A DNA stretch of 64,000 nt from DATMNI01 sp035570275 (GTDB taxonomy: Bacteria > Acidobacteriota > Terriglobia > Bryobacterales > Bryobacteraceae): contig DATMNI010000217.1 of NCBI GenBank assembly GCA_035570275.1, forward strand, positions 14,205-78,204, read 5' to 3'. Under the pieces are notes generated by a model, which was not told where the DNA came from, made no database searches, and saw nothing but the letters and a program-made list of their open reading frames with translations. Shown here piece by piece: positions 22,167 through 32,481 of this stretch. Made by a program: the position numbers and the translations under genes. Numbering within the stretch: position 1 is the stretch's first letter; every line of letters starts with the position of its first letter.

Positions 22167-25100
22167 ATGTTCAGACGGATCTTTCAAGGGGTTCTTGCGA
22201 ACCCGGTAATCCTGCTCGTGCTATTCATTCAGCAAACAGGCCACGCGCAGGCGCTCAACGGCTCGGTGGTGGGCAACGTAAAGGATACCAGTGACGCCTT
22301 GATCGGCAGCGCGGTTGTCACGCTAACCAACCTGGATATCGGGCAGTCCCGTGAGACCGCTACCAGTTCGGTGGGCAGCTATGACTTCGCCACGGTACAG
22401 CCCGGGACCTATGAACTTAAGGTCGCCAAGAGCGGCTTCGCCACCTACGTCCAGACGGGAATCGCAGTCGTCGCCGACAACGTCGCTCGCGTGGATGTCA
22501 CGTTGAAGGTCGGCGGCGTGACCGAAACGGTCAGAGTGGAGGCCGCCGCCGCCGTGCTGCAGACCGACAGCGCCGAAGTGCGGCACGAACTCGACACCGC
22601 GGATCTGAGCAAACTCCCGGTGCCGGTGGGCCGCAATTATCAAAGCCTGCTTTCCACCATGCCGGGCTTTACGCCGCCGACCAACAACCACTCGGTGGGG
22701 ACCAATCCGTCGCGTGCTTTGTACTTCGCAGTCAACGGCGGGGACCACTACCAGAACAATACCCGAATCGATGGCGCCACCACCATGAATGTCTGGCTGC
22801 CGGATATCGTAGCCATGGTGCCCACGCTGGAATCCATCGCGACGGTGAATGTGTCCACGAACAGTTTCGATGCCGAGACCGGTTTCACGGGTGGCGCCAA
22901 CATCGGCGTGCAGACCAAGAGTGGAGCCAACCAACTGCACGGGGCGGCCTTCGAAAGTCACACAGACAACGATCTGAAGGCCCGGCCGTTCTTCCTGCCC
23001 TCGAACCAGAAAAAGGGCAAACTGGTCTACCACGAGTTCGGCGGTGCTTTGGGCGGAAGGATCGTCAAGGATAAACTGTTCTACTTCTTGAGTTATGAAG
23101 GTAACCGCGATCATGAGTATGCCCACGTACTGCAAACGGCGCCAACCGCCGCCATCAAAAGTGGCGACATGTCCGGGTCGGGGACCCCGATCTACGACCC
23201 CATTTCAGGCTCCGCCAGCGGCGCCGGCCGCACGCCATTCCCGGGCAACCTCATTCCGGCCGCGCGCATCGACCCGATCGCGCTCAAGGTCTCGAACCTG
23301 CTGCCCCTTCCCAACGTCCCGGGAAACCCGTTGACGAACAACTACGATGGCAGCGGCGTCTATACTTTCGGACGCGAACGCGCCGATAGCAAGATCAACT
23401 GGAACCCCATTGCGAAGCTCACCTCTTTCGCGCGTTTCAGCATGCTCAAGTTCGACGAATACGACCCGCCAGTGTTCGGCGCGGCTGGCGGCATCGACAT
23501 CAATCCCCAGGGTGGCCAGCCTGGTACGGCGCATGGCGCAACTTACAGTCTGACCGCCAGCGCCACCTATCTGCTGCGGTCGAACCTGATCGTGGACGGC
23601 TACTTCGCCTGGGAGAACGACAACACTGCGGTCGAGCCGAATGATATCGGCAAGAACGTAGGCCAGCAACTCGGGATTCCGGGGACGAACGGGCCCAACC
23701 GGTATCAGACCGGCATGCCGTGGTTCAGTGTCACAAGCTACGGCCTGTTTGGGACAGCCGGCAGCCAGACCGGCGGCTTCCCCTACTACCGCGATAATGC
23801 GCAGCATCAGGAAGTGGTTAACCTGAACTGGATCCATGGAGCGCACGACCTGCGCTTCGGAACTGAGATCCAACAGCAGTACATTAACAACCTGCAGCCC
23901 GCCAACGCTCAAGGCAGCTTCACTTTCGGCACCGGACCGACGCAGATTTCCGGGGGCCCGTCGGGTAACCAGTTCAACAGCTATGCGACATTTCTGCTGG
24001 GCTACGTGACCACTGCGAACCAGACGGTGGTCTACTCCAATCCGCCGGCCGAGCCAATCAACCAACACTGGTTCAGCGCGTATATCCGGGACCGCTGGAC
24101 CATCTCGCGCAAGTTGACGGCGTCTCTGGGACTGCGTTGGGACTATTACGGTTTCCCGAACGCGAGAACCAGAGGCATCGGGACCTATGACATCGCATCC
24201 AATCAGGTCAACATTTGCGGTTCCGGGGAAGTGCCTAACAACTGCGGCGTCGGGATGCCCAAGAGGCTGTTCTCGCCGCGCTTGGGGCTGGCGTACCGGT
24301 TGTCCGACACTTTTGTGGTCCGTGCCGGCTATGGCATCAACGAAATACCGTACTCTCTCGGGCGCTCGGTGCTGAGCCTGTATCCAACCACGATCAGCCC
24401 GACCTATCCCTCTCCGAACTCGCTCAGTTGGTATGCCCCGCTGGCGCAAGGCATCCCGGCGATTACGCTGCCGTCGCTGAACAACGGCCACATGGTAGCT
24501 CCGAACAACGTGAACATGTCGGTATTGCCTAAGAGTTTCCCGTGGCCCTATATCCAGTCCTGGAACCTCACCCTGCAAAAGGAAATGCGGTCGGGATTTA
24601 CCGCTCAGGCAGGTTACGTGGCCAGTCGCACGGTGCGGTCCATGACGCAGGACTCGGGCGCAACGGTTAACCTCAATGCCGGCCAGTTCATCGGCGCCGG
24701 GCAAAGCGGCCAGCCGTTTTTCGTGTCTGAGGGCCGGACTTCCAACGTGGGCCTGTACACGCCCAGGGGCACCATCTCGTACAACTCGCTGCAGGCCGGT
24801 TTGAAGCGCCGCTTCGCACAGGGGCTGCAGTTCGGGGCCTCCTGGACGTGGGCCAAAGCGGAGAGCCCCAACTACCCGACCGACGCTTTGCTTTATCAAT
24901 ACCTGGATTCCCGGCCCGTCCAAGGTACCGACCGCACGCACGTGCTTACGATAGACGGCACATGGGAACTTCCCTTCGGCAAAGGGAAGCCTTGGCTGGG
25001 CAACAGCCGCGTAGGTTCGGCGATTCTCGGCGGTTGGGCCCTCAATAGCCTGGCCGTCTTCTACAGCGGGCTGCCTTTCTCCGTTACGGCTTCCAGCACT

Positions 25101-25523
25101 TCGCTGAACATGCCGGGAGCCTCGCAACAAGCCGACCAGGTGAAGCCTAACGTGCAAATTCTGGGCAGCGTGGGCGGGGCGTATTTCGATCCTCTGGCTT
25201 TCGCTCCCATCACTGGGGCGCGCTTCGGGAACGCGGGCTCCAACTCCATGCGGGGACCGGGCGAAGTGAACATGGACCTGGGGCTGACCCGGGTTTTCAA
25301 GGTGAAGGAGAAATACAGTATTCAATTCCGCGCCGAAGCATTCAATTTCACCAACACGCCGCATTTCGCCAACCCGGGAGGCAACGTTTCCAATGTGGTC
25401 AAGAACGCGGATGGCACTGTCAAGGACCTGGCCGGGTTCGCCCAGATCCAGTCGGTGGCCAACACTGGCCGCGATGGCATTGATGAGCGGCAGTTCCGTT
25501 TTATGATGCGGATTAGTTTCTGA
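22167..25523 (+). CDS. Oar-like TonB-dependent receptor
   Basis: The 1,118-aa protein starts at ATG 22167 after AGGGAGGGGG. It has a signal peptide (MFRRIFQGVLANPVILLVLFIQQTGHAQ), a carboxypeptidase-regulatory-like domain (GNVKDTSDALIGSAVVTLTN, YDFATVQPGTYELKV), a TonB plug (about residues 120-260, LPVPVGRNYQSLLSTMPG) and a large beta-barrel ending in the aromatic RQFRFMMRISF. It should act in the outer membrane as a TonB-energised transporter, probably for oligosaccharides or peptides. The upstream 0.8 kb has no other gene, so it likely has its own promoter. Full length, unlike the split paralogue at 15475-19019. Confidence 0.88.
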   Translation: MFRRIFQGVLANPVILLVLFIQQTGHAQALNGSVVGNVKDTSDALIGSAVVTLTNLDIGQSRETATSSVGSYDFATVQPGTYELKVAKSGFATYVQTGIAVVADNVARVDVTLKVGGVTETVRVEAAAAVLQTDSAEVRHELDTADLSKLPVPVGRNYQSLLSTMPGFTPPTNNHSVGTNPSRALYFAVNGGDHYQNNTRIDGATTMNVWLPDIVAMVPTLESIATVNVSTNSFDAETGFTGGANIGVQTKSGANQLHGAAFESHTDNDLKARPFFLPSNQKKGKLVYHEFGGALGGRIVKDKLFYFLSYEGNRDHEYAHVLQTAPTAAIKSGDMSGSGTPIYDPISGSASGAGRTPFPGNLIPAARIDPIALKVSNLLPLPNVPGNPLTNNYDGSGVYTFGRERADSKINWNPIAKLTSFARFSMLKFDEYDPPVFGAAGGIDINPQGGQPGTAHGATYSLTASATYLLRSNLIVDGYFAWENDNTAVEPNDIGKNVGQQLGIPGTNGPNRYQTGMPWFSVTSYGLFGTAGSQTGGFPYYRDNAQHQEVVNLNWIHGAHDLRFGTEIQQQYINNLQPANAQGSFTFGTGPTQISGGPSGNQFNSYATFLLGYVTTANQTVVYSNPPAEPINQHWFSAYIRDRWTISRKLTASLGLRWDYYGFPNARTRGIGTYDIASNQVNICGSGEVPNNCGVGMPKRLFSPRLGLAYRLSDTFVVRAGYGINEIPYSLGRSVLSLYPTTISPTYPSPNSLSWYAPLAQGIPAITLPSLNNGHMVAPNNVNMSVLPKSFPWPYIQSWNLTLQKEMRSGFTAQAGYVASRTVRSMTQDSGATVNLNAGQFIGAGQSGQPFFVSEGRTSNVGLYTPRGTISYNSLQAGLKRRFAQGLQFGASWTWAKAESPNYPTDALLYQYLDSRPVQGTDRTHVLTIDGTWELPFGKGKPWLGNSRVGSAILGGWALNSLAVFYSGLPFSVTASSTSLNMPGASQQADQVKPNVQILGSVGGAYFDPLAFAPITGARFGNAGSNSMRGPGEVNMDLGLTRVFKVKEKYSIQFRAEAFNFTNTPHFANPGGNVSNVVKNADGTVKDLAGFAQIQSVANTGRDGIDERQFRFMMRISF

Positions 25524-25745
25524 GCGTATGAAGCGTTCGCTGGTTTTGTATGCAGCTCGCAATTTCGTTCTTTCGTTCCCGGCGCCCAGACGGGAGACGG
25601 AGTAACCGCCGTCCACGTTGACGCCAATCCGGGGCGAGTCCAGAGTCCGGGACGCGGCGAGGAACGCCACGGCCCCTTCATACCTTCCACTTGAGGGCAG
25701 CCTTGGACAATTCCCGCGAGCGCGGAAGCGATGCGCCGCTGCCGC

Positions 25746-26354
25746 TCACTCCCGCGTGATCCGTACGCTCCGAAATGCGCCGGCCTCGTCGAAGGAACCA
25801 AGGCCAACCTGCCCCGGGCCCAAGCTGAGATCGATGGCCGTCAAGGAAGGCAATGCGTGACCGTCAACGGTTACGTTCACAGCACCTGTCTTGGCCACGT
25901 GTACCAGCGTGGCGTGATGCCATCGCCCGCTCGCTGAAAACGCGGCAGGTCCCGGTTCGCCGCTGATCCGCACGCGCTCGCCGCCATACACGTGAAAGAT
26001 GCCATTGTGCACCGGTTGCTTCGCGGCCGTATCCGTAGACAGGTGTGCGTAGTCAAAGTGGGCTGGATCGCGGTAAGCAAAAACGATCATGAGCGATTCC
26101 CCCAGCGGTTTGACATCCACCTCCACCGTCAATCGCGCATAGCCCGGCAGGCCGGTCAAGGCGAACTGGATCGGCCGCCGCGGACCCGGCAATGGTCCCC
26201 GGTGCTCCACCAGGTGCAGCACGGGTGTTCCGTCCTCCTTCTCTACCTTCCAGTCGGCAGCCACCGGCACGCTCCATTCCCGGCCAAAGATCTGCAGCAC
26301 ATCGGCAGCATTCACTGTCGCCGAAGTAAACACCAGTAAGGCCCAAAGTTTCAT
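25746..26354 (-). CDS. Exported concanavalin/laminin-G-like (DUF1080-type) protein
   Basis: The 202-aa protein starts at ATG 26354. It has a signal peptide (MKLWALLVFTSATVNA) and a beta-sandwich typical of the DUF1080/LamG group: WKVEKEDGTPVLHLVEHR, LTVEVDVKPLGESLMIVFAYRDPAHFDYAHLS, WHHATLVHVAKTGAVNVTVDG and GQVGLGSFDEAGAFRSVRITRE. Such domains bind sugars or are found in secreted glycoside hydrolases. The divergent gene is a TonB-dependent receptor, so it may bind the substrate that the receptor takes up. No catalytic residue can be assigned. Confidence 0.75.
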   Translation of the reverse strand: MKLWALLVFTSATVNAADVLQIFGREWSVPVAADWKVEKEDGTPVLHLVEHRGPLPGPRRPIQFALTGLPGYARLTVEVDVKPLGESLMIVFAYRDPAHFDYAHLSTDTAAKQPVHNGIFHVYGGERVRISGEPGPAAFSASGRWHHATLVHVAKTGAVNVTVDGHALPSLTAIDLSLGPGQVGLGSFDEAGAFRSVRITRE

Positions 26355-26581
26355 CTGTTGATTCCCTCTCGCAAGATGCCGACCACTTTCTGCCCGCCTC
26401 GCCGGCAGCGTGTGAGAGACGCGTCGCCCGCGCACGCCCGTGGTCGGGCGCCTCCTTGAACCCTAACACACTCAAATCTTCAAGTCCTTGGAAGTCCGGC
26501 CATATAGCCAACTCCACCCCGGTGCGGCGGAGGGATGCTTGTGATAATATTATGCGCATTCTGCCTCAGGAGGCCACCAAA

Positions 26582-29500
26582 ATGCAGAAGGCCGTGCCAT
26601 TGTGTTTCTTGACGATTTTCTTGACCATGTTCGCCGGTTTGGGTTCCCTTGCGTTCGCACAGAATTCGCGGACCGCTACCCTGGTCGGCACCGTAACCGA
26701 CAGCGCCGGTGCTGTTGTTCCGAAAGCCGTGGTGACGGTTACGAATGTCCAAACCCAAGTGGTAACACGAGGTATGACAAACGAAGACGGCGCCTATTAC
26801 GTTCCGTTTCTCAACCTCGGAAGCTATGAGCTGTCGGTGGAGGTTCCCGGATTCAAACGATTCAATCAGTCCGGTCTGGTGCTAAATGCCGGCGAAACGC
26901 CTCGGATTGACGTAAAGCTCGAGGTGGGCGCGGTCTCCGAATCCATCCGGGTGACCGCCTCGGCGCCGCTGCTCCAAACCGACACGGCGGTGGTGGGCCA
27001 GGTCTTCGACACCAAGACGGTGCATGAAATCCCGATGATGCAGGCGAAGGCGCAGAACCTTATGTACTATATGCAGGGCGCCCAGGTGAACAACGACGGT
27101 TCGTTCCACATTCTAGGGCTGCCGCCGAACCTGCTGAACTACTCGATTGACGGCGCCGCCATCAAACAGTCGGTTCGTTCGGCTATCGGCACCACAACCA
27201 CGGCCATTACGCCCCCGGTGGATTCGATTGCGGAGGCGCAGGTCTGGTCTACGGGAGTTCCCGCCGAAATGGGGCACACGGCGGGCGGGTCCTACAACAT
27301 GGTCCTGAAGAGCGGAACCAACCAACTCCACTTTTCCGCCGAGGAGCGCTACATCAACAAGAATTGGCTCCACAGGTCTTACTTTCAGCAGGCCAGCGAA
27401 ACCAGCCCGTTCGAATACCACATGTTTTTTGGCAGTCTTGGCGGGCCCGTCTACATCCCGAAGGTTTACGATGGCCGCAACAAGACATTCTTTTTCCTGT
27501 CCTATGGGCTGAACTACGATCACGAGCAGAATCCGGTGGTCACCTCCACGCCGGACGCCGGGATGCTGGCCGGTAACTTTAATTTCCCCGGCGTGGCGTC
27601 ACTACCCATCTATGACCCCAAGAGCATCACTTGTCCAGCCACCGCGAACGGATGCCCTGGCGGTGTGGGCTACACCGCCACGCAGTTTCCGGGGAACCAG
27701 ATTCCGCTGAACCGCTTCGATCCGGTAGCCGTGAAATTCCTGGCTCAGAATCCCTATAATCTTCCCAATACGGTGGGATTCTACAGCAACACGGGCCCCA
27801 ACAACAATTACAGCCAGAACAATCACTATCTGTCCGACCGCGAGGGCTATATTGGGAAAATCGATCAGCAGATTACGTCGAACCACAAGATGTTTTTCCG
27901 CTTCGCGTGGAACATGAACCGTCAGCCCATCGGCCGGGAGGCGGTCCAATACAAATGGGGGCTTATCGACAACACCGCGTTCAGTTTCGGACAGCGCGAA
28001 CCCATCGACCTTCACAACGTCACCTTCGGGGATATTTACAGCTTCGGGCCAACCTTGATCAACGAGTTCCGCGTGGCGTATCAACGGCGCGCAGACACCA
28101 TCAGCCCGGCGCTCAACAACGGTGGCTGGGCCGGGATTCTGGGGATTCCGGGAGTAGGTCCGCAGACCTTCCCCGGCTTCGTGGGCGCGTCCGGGGGCAG
28201 TTCCGTAGCCTGGACCGCGAATCCGAGCGGCACGTCAAATCCCACCGGAAACCTGCGCACTCTGAATGAAGACTTCGAGCTGAACGAAAACATTTCGAAG
28301 GTCGTGGGGCGGCACACTTTCAAGACTGGCTATCAAATGATGCTGACTCGCGAAAACGACATCCAGGTTTCGCAGCCTTCGGGCACCTACAATTTCACAA
28401 CGGCCGGAAGCGGACTGCCGAACACACCGAATACGGGCAATACTTTCGCCTCCTTCCTGCTGGGCTCGGTCACTTCCGCTACCTTCACATCGCTGCTGCA
28501 GAATTACATTCCGTATTGGTGGTCTCACCAGTTTTTCGTGCAGGACGACTGGAGAGTGACCAACAAACTGACGTTGAGCCTGGGTGTGCGCTACAGTTAT
28601 GAAACTCCGGCGCAGACTAAGTACGGTAACAAGTCCGAGTTCAATCCCAACGTGGCCGATCCGCTGACCGGGCTGATGGGGGCCATCACGCATCCCAAGG
28701 GAGCGGTGTATTCCTCCGACCGGAACAACTTCACGCCGCGCGCCGGGTTGTCCTGGAATTTCAGGCCGAAGTGGGTCTTTCGCGGCTCGTTCGGGATGTT
28801 CACGCAGGACGTAATGCCCCAACTGGGGCAGGAGGAATACCTGGCTACCGCCGCCGTCCAGCAGGCGCCAGGCAACCCGTTTCCGGCTTTTTCCTTGTCT
28901 CAGGGACCCGGACCCGTCAACTATCCTCTCAATTCAGCAACGGGAACAGCCAACTTTTTCGGTACGAACTACAGCAGCCGGACAGCCACTTACATCGATC
29001 CACGCCTGCGGAACCCATACAGCATGACTTGGGCGGGCGGATTCGAGTATGAGTTCCGCCCCAATCACTTATTGGAAGCGACCTATCAGGGATCGGCGGG
29101 CGTCGCTCTGATCGGAACGACGAACGTCAACGTGCTGCCCCAGTCGATCTACAGCTCCACGAACACGACCTTGCTGAATCAGGTTTTCTCGGCCACCCAG
29201 AACTATCTCGCCTATCCGCAGTTTGGGGCCATCACAGCCACCGGGAACTACGGCCACAGTACGTATCATTCTCTGACCACGCGGATGGAACGGCGATTCA
29301 ACTCGGGGCTCCGGTACACATTCCTGTTCACCTGGAGCAGGAACATAGCCGGCGCCGCCGGGACCGGCTGGCAGTATTACGACTGGAACCTCACCAAGGG
29401 GGTTGCGCCCACCGACATCCGGCTGCAATTCATGTCGCAAGCCACCTACGATCTTCCATTCGGAAAGAACCGGCGTTTCATGAATCGGGGCGGCGTGCCG

Positions 29501-30022
29501 GACTATTTGTTGGGCGGCTGGACGTTCTTCACCATTCAGAGCCTGCGCAGCGGTTTGCCGGTGAGTTTTGGCATGGCGGGGAGTCCGTTCAAATATCTTC
29601 CGGGCGAAACCCAACTGAACATCGTGCCGGGCCAGGCTATCAACGTCCCGAATTACGCCATCGGTCCGAATTTGTGGCCGCAGAATCTGCAGAATCCCTT
29701 CTTCAACATCAACGCTTTCTCGTACCCGGCTGCATTTTCGGGTGGCAACGCGGGCGTAGGCATCGCGCGGACCGGCGCGGTGTGGTGGCCGCAATACTCG
29801 CTCTCCAAGAGCGTTGCGTTCCGGGAACGGTACAAGCTGACGGTTCGAATGGATGTCAACAACCTGCTTCCCGGGACCCGATGGCTGCAGAGTCCGAACA
29901 CCACGGTAAACATCACCAGTCCGCAGACGTTCGGCAAATTCGCTCCCGCTACGGGCACCAGTTTCAGTGCCTGGTACACCCCGAGCGGGCACCTGATCGG
30001 AATCCTTCGGCTGGAATTCTAA
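26582..30022 (+). CDS. Oar-like TonB-dependent receptor
   Basis: The 1,146-aa protein starts at ATG 26582 with AGGAGG 10 bases upstream. Signal peptide MQKAVPLCFLTIFLTMFAG is followed by a carboxypeptidase-regulatory-like domain (GTVTDSAGAVVPKAVVTVTN, GAYYVPFLNLGSYELSVEV), a plug domain (about residues 120-255, LPPNLLNYSIDGAAI) and a barrel ending in the aromatic LIGILRLEF. It is the third Oar-like receptor within 15 kb. Its divergent neighbour is a LamG-like secreted protein, with a 227-base shared control region. Substrate unknown. Confidence 0.88.
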   Translation: MQKAVPLCFLTIFLTMFAGLGSLAFAQNSRTATLVGTVTDSAGAVVPKAVVTVTNVQTQVVTRGMTNEDGAYYVPFLNLGSYELSVEVPGFKRFNQSGLVLNAGETPRIDVKLEVGAVSESIRVTASAPLLQTDTAVVGQVFDTKTVHEIPMMQAKAQNLMYYMQGAQVNNDGSFHILGLPPNLLNYSIDGAAIKQSVRSAIGTTTTAITPPVDSIAEAQVWSTGVPAEMGHTAGGSYNMVLKSGTNQLHFSAEERYINKNWLHRSYFQQASETSPFEYHMFFGSLGGPVYIPKVYDGRNKTFFFLSYGLNYDHEQNPVVTSTPDAGMLAGNFNFPGVASLPIYDPKSITCPATANGCPGGVGYTATQFPGNQIPLNRFDPVAVKFLAQNPYNLPNTVGFYSNTGPNNNYSQNNHYLSDREGYIGKIDQQITSNHKMFFRFAWNMNRQPIGREAVQYKWGLIDNTAFSFGQREPIDLHNVTFGDIYSFGPTLINEFRVAYQRRADTISPALNNGGWAGILGIPGVGPQTFPGFVGASGGSSVAWTANPSGTSNPTGNLRTLNEDFELNENISKVVGRHTFKTGYQMMLTRENDIQVSQPSGTYNFTTAGSGLPNTPNTGNTFASFLLGSVTSATFTSLLQNYIPYWWSHQFFVQDDWRVTNKLTLSLGVRYSYETPAQTKYGNKSEFNPNVADPLTGLMGAITHPKGAVYSSDRNNFTPRAGLSWNFRPKWVFRGSFGMFTQDVMPQLGQEEYLATAAVQQAPGNPFPAFSLSQGPGPVNYPLNSATGTANFFGTNYSSRTATYIDPRLRNPYSMTWAGGFEYEFRPNHLLEATYQGSAGVALIGTTNVNVLPQSIYSSTNTTLLNQVFSATQNYLAYPQFGAITATGNYGHSTYHSLTTRMERRFNSGLRYTFLFTWSRNIAGAAGTGWQYYDWNLTKGVAPTDIRLQFMSQATYDLPFGKNRRFMNRGGVPDYLLGGWTFFTIQSLRSGLPVSFGMAGSPFKYLPGETQLNIVPGQAINVPNYAIGPNLWPQNLQNPFFNINAFSYPAAFSGGNAGVGIARTGAVWWPQYSLSKSVAFRERYKLTVRMDVNNLLPGTRWLQSPNTTVNITSPQTFGKFAPATGTSFSAWYTPSGHLIGILRLEF

Positions 30023-30040
30023 GTAAGGATTTGGGCGCGA

Positions 30041-31582
30041 TCACCCGGAAGCCGTCAGCGGCCGGGGAGGGGCAGGCAGGCGGGCCGGAGCCCGGCTCAA
30101 GATGCCGCTGTAGCTCGCCAGCGGCAGAGCCTTGGCAACAACCTCGTCGAAGGGCAGAAGCGTGATTCCGCCTTGCCCGATTACATACTCCCGGCTGTCG
30201 AATTCGTGTGGGCTGCCCCGCGCCTTGACCACGGTCAGGCAGCGGCGCAGCGTGCTGTTGATTTCCACCAGGCTCAACAAAATGATGTTGTCCACGATGG
30301 AGCTCACTGGGAAATCCGGCATAAAAGACGAGAGGCCCAGAAACTCCGGATTCTCATAGCTAAAAAACGTAGTCATGAGCCGATGCTTGCTGTAGGCTAC
30401 CAGGGCATGAAAGAAATCGCGGTAGACAGCCTGGTCTGCCAGCGCGGTGCTGTAACTCGTCATTCCATCGATGACCATGCGCTGGAGATCGTACTCCTCG
30501 ATGGTGCGGACGATCTTGGCGAAATGGGCGTCGATATTCAATTCCTGAGGGCTATCGAACAGGACATGGATCGTGCCCGCGTCGATCTGCGCTTGCAGAT
30601 CGAGGCCAATCGTATTGGCATTGCGGACGATCTGCGCCGGGTGCTCATCGAGCGAGATCAGCAGCCCCCGCTTACCCTGCTGGAGCGCCCCCTCCCGCAA
30701 AATCTGCGTGCCCAGTACGGTCTTTCCTACTCCGGAAAGCCCAACCACCATCGTCGTGGATCCATCGTAGATGCCCCCGCCCAGCAAAGAATCCAAAGCT
30801 TCCACCCCGATCACGGAACTCCTGGCCGTGGATGTGGGTTGATGCAGATTGATGCGGGCAGGCGCCTGGACACGGCGGAACACTTCCAGACCTTTGCCAT
30901 CCTGAATCACCAAAGTATGCTCGCCAGGCTCATAATCCTGACCCCGGCTCTTGACGACTGAAAGGCCGCGCACAACGCGCCGGTTGCTCAGCGTCCGGCG
31001 CAGGCGGATCACGGTGTCAACCAGAGAAGCCGCGGCTTCCAAAGTCACCTGCTGCTCAGGGTAAGTTCCCAGTTCATGGGAGAGCATGGTGGTCAGATGC
31101 TCGCGGTTTAGCCCTTCGATGAGTTGTTGCAGGGTCTCGCGGTAGGAGCCAGGCCCGGTGGCCGTTAGCGGCACGCCGGCATTGGCAGCCTGGCGCAACA
31201 GGCCGACGCCATCGATAAAGATGCGCTGGGCGCCCATTTCGGACGCCGTCTCCAGCAGCAGGCTGTCGGGCGAACGCAGTTCCTGATCGAGCACTTGCGG
31301 GCTGGTAAAGACGATCTGCAGCTTCTTCTGCGCCTGCAGTTCGGCCAGGTCCCAGCCCAGCGTGGCGGCGTCGCGAATCAGCTTATCGGGACTGACCTCA
31401 AAGACCACAATGATGCCGGGCTCGTTGAACTGCGTGATCCCGCGGTAAATGAACTCGACGCCGAAGAGGGTTTTGCCGCTTCCCGTCGATCCTTCGACGA
31501 GAATCACATTGGTCCTCGGAATCCCACCCATCAGGATGGGATCGAGACCTGAAATACCAGTCCGAACCAAATCGCCCGCCAT
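30041..31582 (-). CDS. KaiC/RAD55-like double-domain ATPase (downstream copy)
   Basis: The 513-aa protein has two RecA-like KaiC domains. The first P-loop is GSTGSGKT (residues 31-38) with GIDGVGLL as a Walker B-like segment; the second is GLSGVGKT at about residue 285, with RMVIDGMTSYS. Each domain begins with the family motif TGISGLDPILMGGIP or VEALDSLLGGGI. Outside cyanobacteria, such proteins act in stress and signalling, often next to histidine kinases. Here the downstream copy follows a response-regulator gene by 200 bases. No KaiA or KaiB gene is visible. A Pro-rich tail ends the protein. Confidence 0.83.
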   Translation of the reverse strand: MAGDLVRTGISGLDPILMGGIPRTNVILVEGSTGSGKTLFGVEFIYRGITQFNEPGIIVVFEVSPDKLIRDAATLGWDLAELQAQKKLQIVFTSPQVLDQELRSPDSLLLETASEMGAQRIFIDGVGLLRQAANAGVPLTATGPGSYRETLQQLIEGLNREHLTTMLSHELGTYPEQQVTLEAAASLVDTVIRLRRTLSNRRVVRGLSVVKSRGQDYEPGEHTLVIQDGKGLEVFRRVQAPARINLHQPTSTARSSVIGVEALDSLLGGGIYDGSTTMVVGLSGVGKTVLGTQILREGALQQGKRGLLISLDEHPAQIVRNANTIGLDLQAQIDAGTIHVLFDSPQELNIDAHFAKIVRTIEEYDLQRMVIDGMTSYSTALADQAVYRDFFHALVAYSKHRLMTTFFSYENPEFLGLSSFMPDFPVSSIVDNIILLSLVEINSTLRRCLTVVKARGSPHEFDSREYVIGQGGITLLPFDEVVAKALPLASYSGILSRAPARLPAPPRPLTASG

Positions 31583-31782
31583 ATCCGATACACTTTCCTC
31601 TCAAGCCAAACGCAAACCGCTGTCCGGCTTCGTGAGCAGTTCATGGTGGGGCGCAATTCAGGTACCGGCTTCACGCCGCCCCGAGCTGTTATCCCTTCGA
31701 CACACCCATCCCGTCGCGGCCCTTACAAGGTTCTATCTATAGCTATCCTAGCCAAGCCGAACCCGGCGTGCTACTCGTAAAA

Positions 31783-32481
31783 CTACGTGCTTTTCCGGGA
31801 CGCGGCGAGGCTTGTAACCGGGCTTGTAACCGGGCTTGTCTCGGGCGATACCATCTGGTGCTTGATGGCGTACTGGACCAGCTCGGCAATAGTGTGAAGA
31901 CCGAGCGATTGCATGGCCCAGTATCTGTGGAATTCCACGGTTCGCGGGGATATCTCCAACACATGCGCGATTTGCTTGGTGCTCCGTCCCTCGGCGATCA
32001 TCTGCAGCACTTCCCGCTGCCGTGTGGATAGATTCTGCGCCGCCTGGGGCGAATGTTGGCCGCGTCTGATTTGGGCTTCCAATGCCCTTTTGTCGATCGC
32101 GGGCGATACGAATGTTCCCCCTTGGAGCGCTTCGCGAATCGCCGTCACGATCTCAATGCCGGCGGAGCTCTTCAGCACGTAAGCCGATCCGCCGACCTGA
32201 AACGCTTCCGAAACATAGACCACATCGGGATGCATGCTGAGGAAAACGATCCGGATCCGCCGGTTAGCCGCCCGAATCTGACGGACCGCCTCAATCCCGT
32301 TGAGGAACGGCATGGAAATATCCGCGACGACAACGTCGGGCTTGAGCTCTTCGGCGGCCTTCACCAGCGCGAGTCCATCCGCCACGGCGCCAATCACGTC
32401 GAAGTCCGGCTCCAGGATACGGCGCAAGCCTTCGACGACAATCGCGTGGTCGTCCGCCAACAACACCGTTGCGCGTTTCAT
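31783..32481 (-). CDS. NarL/FixJ-type response regulator
   Basis: The 232-aa protein has an intact receiver domain (DDH at 10-12, phospho-acceptor D54 in VVVADISMPFLNG, conserved Ser/Thr region FLSMHPD, Lys in YVLKSS) and a LuxR-type helix-turn-helix at about residues 145-205 (LSTRQREVLQMIAEGRSTKQIAHVLEISPRTVEFHR). The C-terminal 25 residues carry a SPVT repeat from a 12-bp tandem repeat. The start ATG overlaps the kinase gene stop (ATGA), so the kinase is its cognate partner. Targets are unknown; the KaiC gene downstream is a candidate. Confidence 0.9.
   Translation of the reverse strand: MKRATVLLADDHAIVVEGLRRILEPDFDVIGAVADGLALVKAAEELKPDVVVADISMPFLNGIEAVRQIRAANRRIRIVFLSMHPDVVYVSEAFQVGGSAYVLKSSAGIEIVTAIREALQGGTFVSPAIDKRALEAQIRRGQHSPQAAQNLSTRQREVLQMIAEGRSTKQIAHVLEISPRTVEFHRYWAMQSLGLHTIAELVQYAIKHQMVSPETSPVTSPVTSLAASRKST
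31810..31844. repeat. 12-bp tandem repeat, nearly three units
   Basis: Two perfect GCTTGTAACCGG units and a third partial one lie in frame near the end of the response-regulator gene, encoding a SPVT-rich tail. Confidence 0.7.

Noticed and set aside
23205..25670. 821-codon minus-strand frame
   Set aside because: It is entirely opposite the TonB receptor gene and encodes Arg/His/Gly-rich sequence without motifs.
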